Below are positions 60,655 through 64,000 of a stretch of DNA of 64,000 bases, piece after piece. The stretch is from an uncultured Roseburia sp. GTDB lineage: Bacteria; Bacillota; Clostridia; Lachnospirales; Lachnospiraceae. Within the stretch, counting starts at the first letter, position 1. Each line of letters opens with the position of its first letter. The stretch is taken from positions 1-64,000 of the forward strand of contig CALWHT010000010.1 of the NCBI GenBank assembly GCA_944380515.1, in the 5' to 3' direction. The position numbers and the translations under genes are program-made. A model generated the notes under the pieces. It worked only from the letters and a program-made list of their open reading frames with translations, ran no database searches and was not told where the DNA came from.

Positions 60655-62583
60655 TTACCCCCTGTTACGAATATCCTTTTTTAATATTCCGAGAAGCACG
60701 CATGCCACTACAGAACCGACAATCAGGGAGACCAGATACCACAGCGGATGCCCTACCGTTAAGAATACGAAAATTCCACCGTGGGGTGCCATCAGCGTGC
60801 ATCCAAACGCCATCGACATCGCGCCTGCCACCGCAGAGCCGATCACACAGGACGGCAATACGCGCAGCGGGTCGGAAGCCGCAAACGGAATCGCACCCTC
60901 CGTGATAAAGGAAAGCCCCATAATAAAGTTGGTCGGGCCTGCCTTCCGTTCTTCCGCCGTAAACTTATTTTTGAAAATCAGTGTTGCCAGCGCGATTGCG
61001 ATGGGCGGTACCATTCCGCCAATCATAACCGCCGCCATGATGTTATAATTTTCTGCCGCAATCGATGCCGTACCGAATACATACGCCGCCTTGTTGACAG
61101 GTCCTCCCATGTCTACTGACATCATACCACCAAGAAGCGCTCCAAGCAATACCGCACTTGCTCCGTTTAAACCATTCAGGCCGTTGTTGATTAAGGTATT
61201 AAGTGCTCCAATCGGCGGCTCCACCACATAGGTCATAATCACGCCGACCAGGAAAATGCCGAGAAGCGGATATAAAAGCACCGGCTTGATTCCCTCCAGA
61301 CTGTCCGGAAGCTTTTCAAATATTTTCTTTAACAGCAGAACCAGATAACCCGCGAGAAATCCCGCAACCAGCGCCCCGAGGAAGCCGGAGGTTCCGTTTG
61401 CCGCAATCGCGCCGCCGACAATACCGACTGCAAGACCCGGCCGGTCCGCAATACTCATGGCAATAAAGCCTGCCAAAATCGGGAGCATAAATCCGAACGC
61501 CGTATCTCCGATTCCTTTAAACACAGCCGCAAGCGGTGTGATCGTACCGAAATTGGAACGCTCCTCTAAGGGCAGGGAATTTAAGTCAACGCTAAGACCG
61601 TCAATCAAAAACGCAATCGCGATCAGGATTCCGCCGCCGACTACAAACGGCAGCATGTGGGAAACACCGTTCATCAGATGCTTGTAAATCTGATGGCCGA
61701 TACTGTCCTTACCCTCATCCTCGCTCTGTGCCTCTGCCTTCGCGTCCGCCTGATAAACAGCCACATGTCCGCTCATAGCCTTTGTGAGCAATTCCTCCGC
61801 CTTGCTGATTCCGTCCGCAACCTTACACTGGATCACCGGCTTTCCGGCAAAACGTTCCATGGGAACCTGGGTGTCCGCGGCAACGATGATACAATCGGCC
61901 TCCGCGATATCCGCCTTTGTCAGCACATTCTTTGCGCCGCCCGAGCCTCTTGTCTCGACCTTGATGCGGCAGCCAAGCTCCTTCGCTTTCTTCTCAAGAC
62001 TCTCCGCCGCCATATAAGTATGCGCGATGCCGGTCGGGCATCCGGTTACCGCAAGGATATATTTACCGCCATCCGGTGCTCCGCTTTCCGCCGAAGCGCT
62101 TTCCGACGCTTTCGTTTCTTCGTCCTTTTCCGCTTCCGCCCTGTCAATAACGCCCAAAAACTCCTCCACGGTTTTTGCGCTGCGCAGGCCCTGCGTGAAG
62201 CTCTCGTCCATCAAAAGCGTTGACAGCTTACTCAATACATCCAAATGTACATTGTCTTCGGTGTTCGGCGCAGCAATCAGGAAAATCAAATCCACCTTTT
62301 CGCCGTCTAAGGCATCGAAATCCACGCCGTCCCGGACGACCATCGCGGCAAGTCCCGGACGCTCCACCGCGTCGGACTTGCAGTGCGGAATTGCGATTCC
62401 CTCTCCGATTCCGGTCGTGCCTTCCTCCTCCCGCGCATAGACACCCTTACGGTAGGTCTCGATATCTTTAATTTTCCCGCTTTTTTCCATCAATGCGACC
62501 ATCGCATCGAGGGTCTCCTGTTTTCCCGTTACTCTGCCGTTTAAGTCAATGCTCTCAACGGCAAGCAGGTCTCTGATTTTCAT
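60655..62583 (-). CDS. fruA: Fructose PTS enzyme IIABC
   Basis: Takes up fructose and phosphorylates it at carbon 1. Domains in order: EIIA (1-150, phosphorylated His67 in GIAIPHCKS), EIIB (about 173-275, Cys182 in TGCPTGIAHTY), and a membrane EIIC domain (about 300-640). The A-B-C order in one 642-residue chain is common in Firmicutes. GGAGG is 7 bases before the ATG. fruK is upstream, ptsI downstream. Confidence 0.96.
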   Translation of the reverse strand: MKIRDLLAVESIDLNGRVTGKQETLDAMVALMEKSGKIKDIETYRKGVYAREEEGTTGIGEGIAIPHCKSDAVERPGLAAMVVRDGVDFDALDGEKVDLIFLIAAPNTEDNVHLDVLSKLSTLLMDESFTQGLRSAKTVEEFLGVIDRAEAEKDEETKASESASAESGAPDGGKYILAVTGCPTGIAHTYMAAESLEKKAKELGCRIKVETRGSGGAKNVLTKADIAEADCIIVAADTQVPMERFAGKPVIQCKVADGISKAEELLTKAMSGHVAVYQADAKAEAQSEDEGKDSIGHQIYKHLMNGVSHMLPFVVGGGILIAIAFLIDGLSVDLNSLPLEERSNFGTITPLAAVFKGIGDTAFGFMLPILAGFIAMSIADRPGLAVGIVGGAIAANGTSGFLGALVAGFLAGYLVLLLKKIFEKLPDSLEGIKPVLLYPLLGIFLVGVIMTYVVEPPIGALNTLINNGLNGLNGASAVLLGALLGGMMSVDMGGPVNKAAYVFGTASIAAENYNIMAAVMIGGMVPPIAIALATLIFKNKFTAEERKAGPTNFIMGLSFITEGAIPFAASDPLRVLPSCVIGSAVAGAMSMAFGCTLMAPHGGIFVFLTVGHPLWYLVSLIVGSVVACVLLGILKKDIRNRG

Positions 62584-62631
62584 ATCGCTTCCTCCTTCTT
62601 TTATAAAAAATCATGCCGCACATTTCCGGCG

Positions 62632-63546
62632 TTAAAACAAATTTTGATTTGCCATCAGCAATTCCATGACTTCGGCCCGAGTTGCCAGTTCCTCGGAAAA
62701 GGCGGATGCGCTTCCGGTGCAGACACCCATCTGAAATGCCTTTTCGTAGCTTCCCTCCTTTAAGTAGCCCGTCAAAAAGCCCGCCACCATGGAATCTCCC
62801 GCACCCACGGAATTTACAACCCTGCCTTTCGGCGCCTTGGCCTGGAATACGCTTCCGTCATCGGCGACAAGCACCGCGCCCGCTCCTGCCATGGATACCA
62901 GTACATTTCGGGCTCCCTTTTCCTGAAGCTTCCTGGCATAGGCAACGACCTTGGCTTTGTCCTCTATGGTCACGCCGAAAATCTCTCCAAGCTCATGGTT
63001 ATTCGGCTTAATTAAAAACGGATGATAGGGAAGCACATTTACAAGCAAATCCCTTGTGGCGTCCACAACAATTTTCAGATTTTTACCGGCAAGACGTTTC
63101 ATAATATCCATGTAAATGGTCTGCGGCATCACATCGGGAATACTGCCCGCCATCACCAGAATATCACCTTCCTTTAAGCGCTCCAGCTTTGCATAAAGGG
63201 CATCGATATCCTCTGCCGCAATCGCCGGGCCCTGCCCGTTGATTTCACTTTCCTGCTCGGAACGCAGCTTGACATTGATTCGTGTCATGCCCTCCCGCAC
63301 CGGAATAAAATCCTCGCAAATTCCTTTTTCCTCCACAAGCCGTTTTAATTCCTCCCCGGTAAAACCGGCATAAAACCCAAGCGCCGTATTTTCCAGTCCG
63401 AGATTTTTCAGCACCATGGAAACGTTGATTCCCTTGCCGCCCGGAAAGATTTTTTCCTCCGTCGTGCGGTTCACTCTCCCGCAGACAAACTGCGGTACCG
63501 TCACAATATAATCCAGCGACGGATTAAATGTTACCGTATAAATCAT
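62632..63546 (-). CDS. fruK: 1-phosphofructokinase
   Basis: Phosphorylates fructose 1-phosphate to the 1,6-bisphosphate. The 304-residue PfkB-family protein has GGKGINVSMVLKNLG near 36-50 (substrate region) and VNSVGAGDSMVAGFL near 245 (ATP site and catalytic Asp). It lies between the fruR fragment and fruA, which fixes its substrate by context. Confidence 0.96.
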   Translation of the reverse strand: MIYTVTFNPSLDYIVTVPQFVCGRVNRTTEEKIFPGGKGINVSMVLKNLGLENTALGFYAGFTGEELKRLVEEKGICEDFIPVREGMTRINVKLRSEQESEINGQGPAIAAEDIDALYAKLERLKEGDILVMAGSIPDVMPQTIYMDIMKRLAGKNLKIVVDATRDLLVNVLPYHPFLIKPNNHELGEIFGVTIEDKAKVVAYARKLQEKGARNVLVSMAGAGAVLVADDGSVFQAKAPKGRVVNSVGAGDSMVAGFLTGYLKEGSYEKAFQMGVCTGSASAFSEELATRAEVMELLMANQNLF

Positions 63547-63565
63547 GCCTTTCCCTCTCCCTTCT

Positions 63566-64000
63566 TTATATTTGAATTACATTTTTGCATTTTTTAAACG
63601 CCGTTTGACCAAGTCCTGTCGTAATGATTTGGGCGCTCTCAAACGGAGCAAAGGTCACGCTGGAAATCTGATTGAACTTACTTGTGTCGGCAAGCACATA
63701 ACGCTGTTTGCAATTCTGCATGGACTTTTGCTTCACCATCGCTTCCTTGACCTCCGGAGTGGAAAATCCTCTTTCTCTGGTGATTCCGTTCGTCCCCCAA
63801 AAGCCTTTGGTAAAATTATATTTTTCCAGCGACGCCACAGCTTCCTCGCCGACGATCGCCTCCGTCACCGCCTTAAACTCTCCTCCGAGAATATAAACGG
63901 TAAAGCCCCTGCCCGCGAGCTTTTTCGCATGGGTAACGGCATTTGTAACAAATACCGCATTCTTATCGGTAATATAGTCAATCATCAAATCCGTGGTGGT
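63566..64000 (-). CDS. fruR: DeoR family regulator, fruR-like, C-terminal part only
   Basis: The visible 144 codons are the effector-binding domain of a DeoR-type repressor, cut by the window edge; the helix-turn-helix is not seen. GGEFKAVTEAIVGEEAVASL and FWGTNGITRERGFSTPE are typical of this domain, which binds a sugar phosphate. The ATG at the apparent ORF start is internal, since the frame stays open to the edge. It lies 19 bp upstream of fruK, so it should control this operon. Confidence 0.92.
   Translation of the reverse strand, partial: TTTDLMIDYITDKNAVFVTNAVTHAKKLAGRGFTVYILGGEFKAVTEAIVGEEAVASLEKYNFTKGFWGTNGITRERGFSTPEVKEAMVKQKSMQNCKQRYVLADTSKFNQISSVTFAPFESAQIITTGLGQTAFKKCKNVIQI

Noticed and set aside
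1-64000. CRISPR arrays, transposases, prophage genes, tRNA genes
   Set aside because: No regularly spaced repeats, DDE or tyrosine/serine recombinase genes, phage proteins or cloverleaf sequences were recognised; small tRNA-like matches cannot be excluded by eye.

Overview
The window looks like a chromosomal segment of a spore-forming, anaerobic Clostridia species, most likely of the family Lachnospiraceae. The evidence is a large Gram-positive type SRP RNA next to tadA, a T-box leader on metG, a spoIID-spoIIQ sporulation pair, reverse rubrerythrin with a PerR-type regulator, Shine-Dalgarno sites of the GGAGG type throughout, roughly 50 percent GC, and several protein families of unknown function common in that family (DUF3793, DUF6128-like, TIGR03915/TIGR03916). 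No rRNA, tRNA, CRISPR array, transposase or prophage gene was seen. The species call is inference.

Layout. 0-5.4 kb: a flavodoxin-DUF3793 pair behind two DtxR-like palindromes, then a UDP-sugar pyrophosphorylase, a large membrane protein and a YitT protein, all on the minus strand. 5.6-8.2 kb: NhaD-like antiporter and cytidylate kinase-like protein (plus). 8.2-13.8 kb: MATE exporter, pta, PsiE-like protein, SRP RNA, tadA, an acetyltransferase, a DUF6128-like protein. 14-15.2 kb: PerR and reverse rubrerythrin sharing an operator. 15.3-17.9 kb: an alcohol dehydrogenase-cupin-MerR-flavoprotein operon behind a MerR-type promoter. 18-25.2 kb: two-component system, DEAD-box helicase, GGDEF protein. 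25.2-29.1 kb: spoIIQ, spoIID, a YGQ-rich membrane protein, rsmA. 29.3-30.8 kb: a Cys/His-rich secreted protein with an ECF sigma factor and an RsgI-like anti-sigma factor. 30.9-33.2 kb: two DNA-metabolism genes behind LexA-like boxes. 33.2-34.5 kb: a decaying toxin-antitoxin unit and tatD. 34.7-39.9 kb: two-component system divergent from a three-gene ABC-2 exporter. 39.9-51.5 kb: chemoreceptor, metG with T-box, MATE exporter and AraC regulator, surface 5'-nucleotidase, surE. 51.5-58.9 kb: Fic protein, a DnaK paralogue, an amidohydrolase, a UvrA paralogue. 59-64 kb: the fructose PTS operon (fruR fragment, fruK, fruA, ptsI).

The most notable unexplained structure is a dispersed, structured leader element. 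Three full copies (about 21.24, 34.53 and 54.81 kb) and two tail-only copies (20.53 and 32.25 kb) all end in CGCTCCGGAATGGAG a few bases before a start codon, so the repeat supplies the ribosome-binding site. Two full copies also carry a short upstream ORF beginning MKNKLDSLFF inside a hairpin that shows a compensatory base change between copies. Several ordinary start-codon calls that extend into these repeats (response regulator, DnaK, TatD) are corrected here.

Other points of interest: a toxin-antitoxin cassette inserted into the overlap of two convergent genes, with an 82-bp duplication that left both intact; a sigma/anti-sigma/Cys-His protein module; a SOS-type promoter on a radical SAM DNA-repair candidate; terminator-like hairpins that contain the Shine-Dalgarno site of spoIID and of a chemoreceptor gene; and a Fic protein next to an Hsp70 paralogue.
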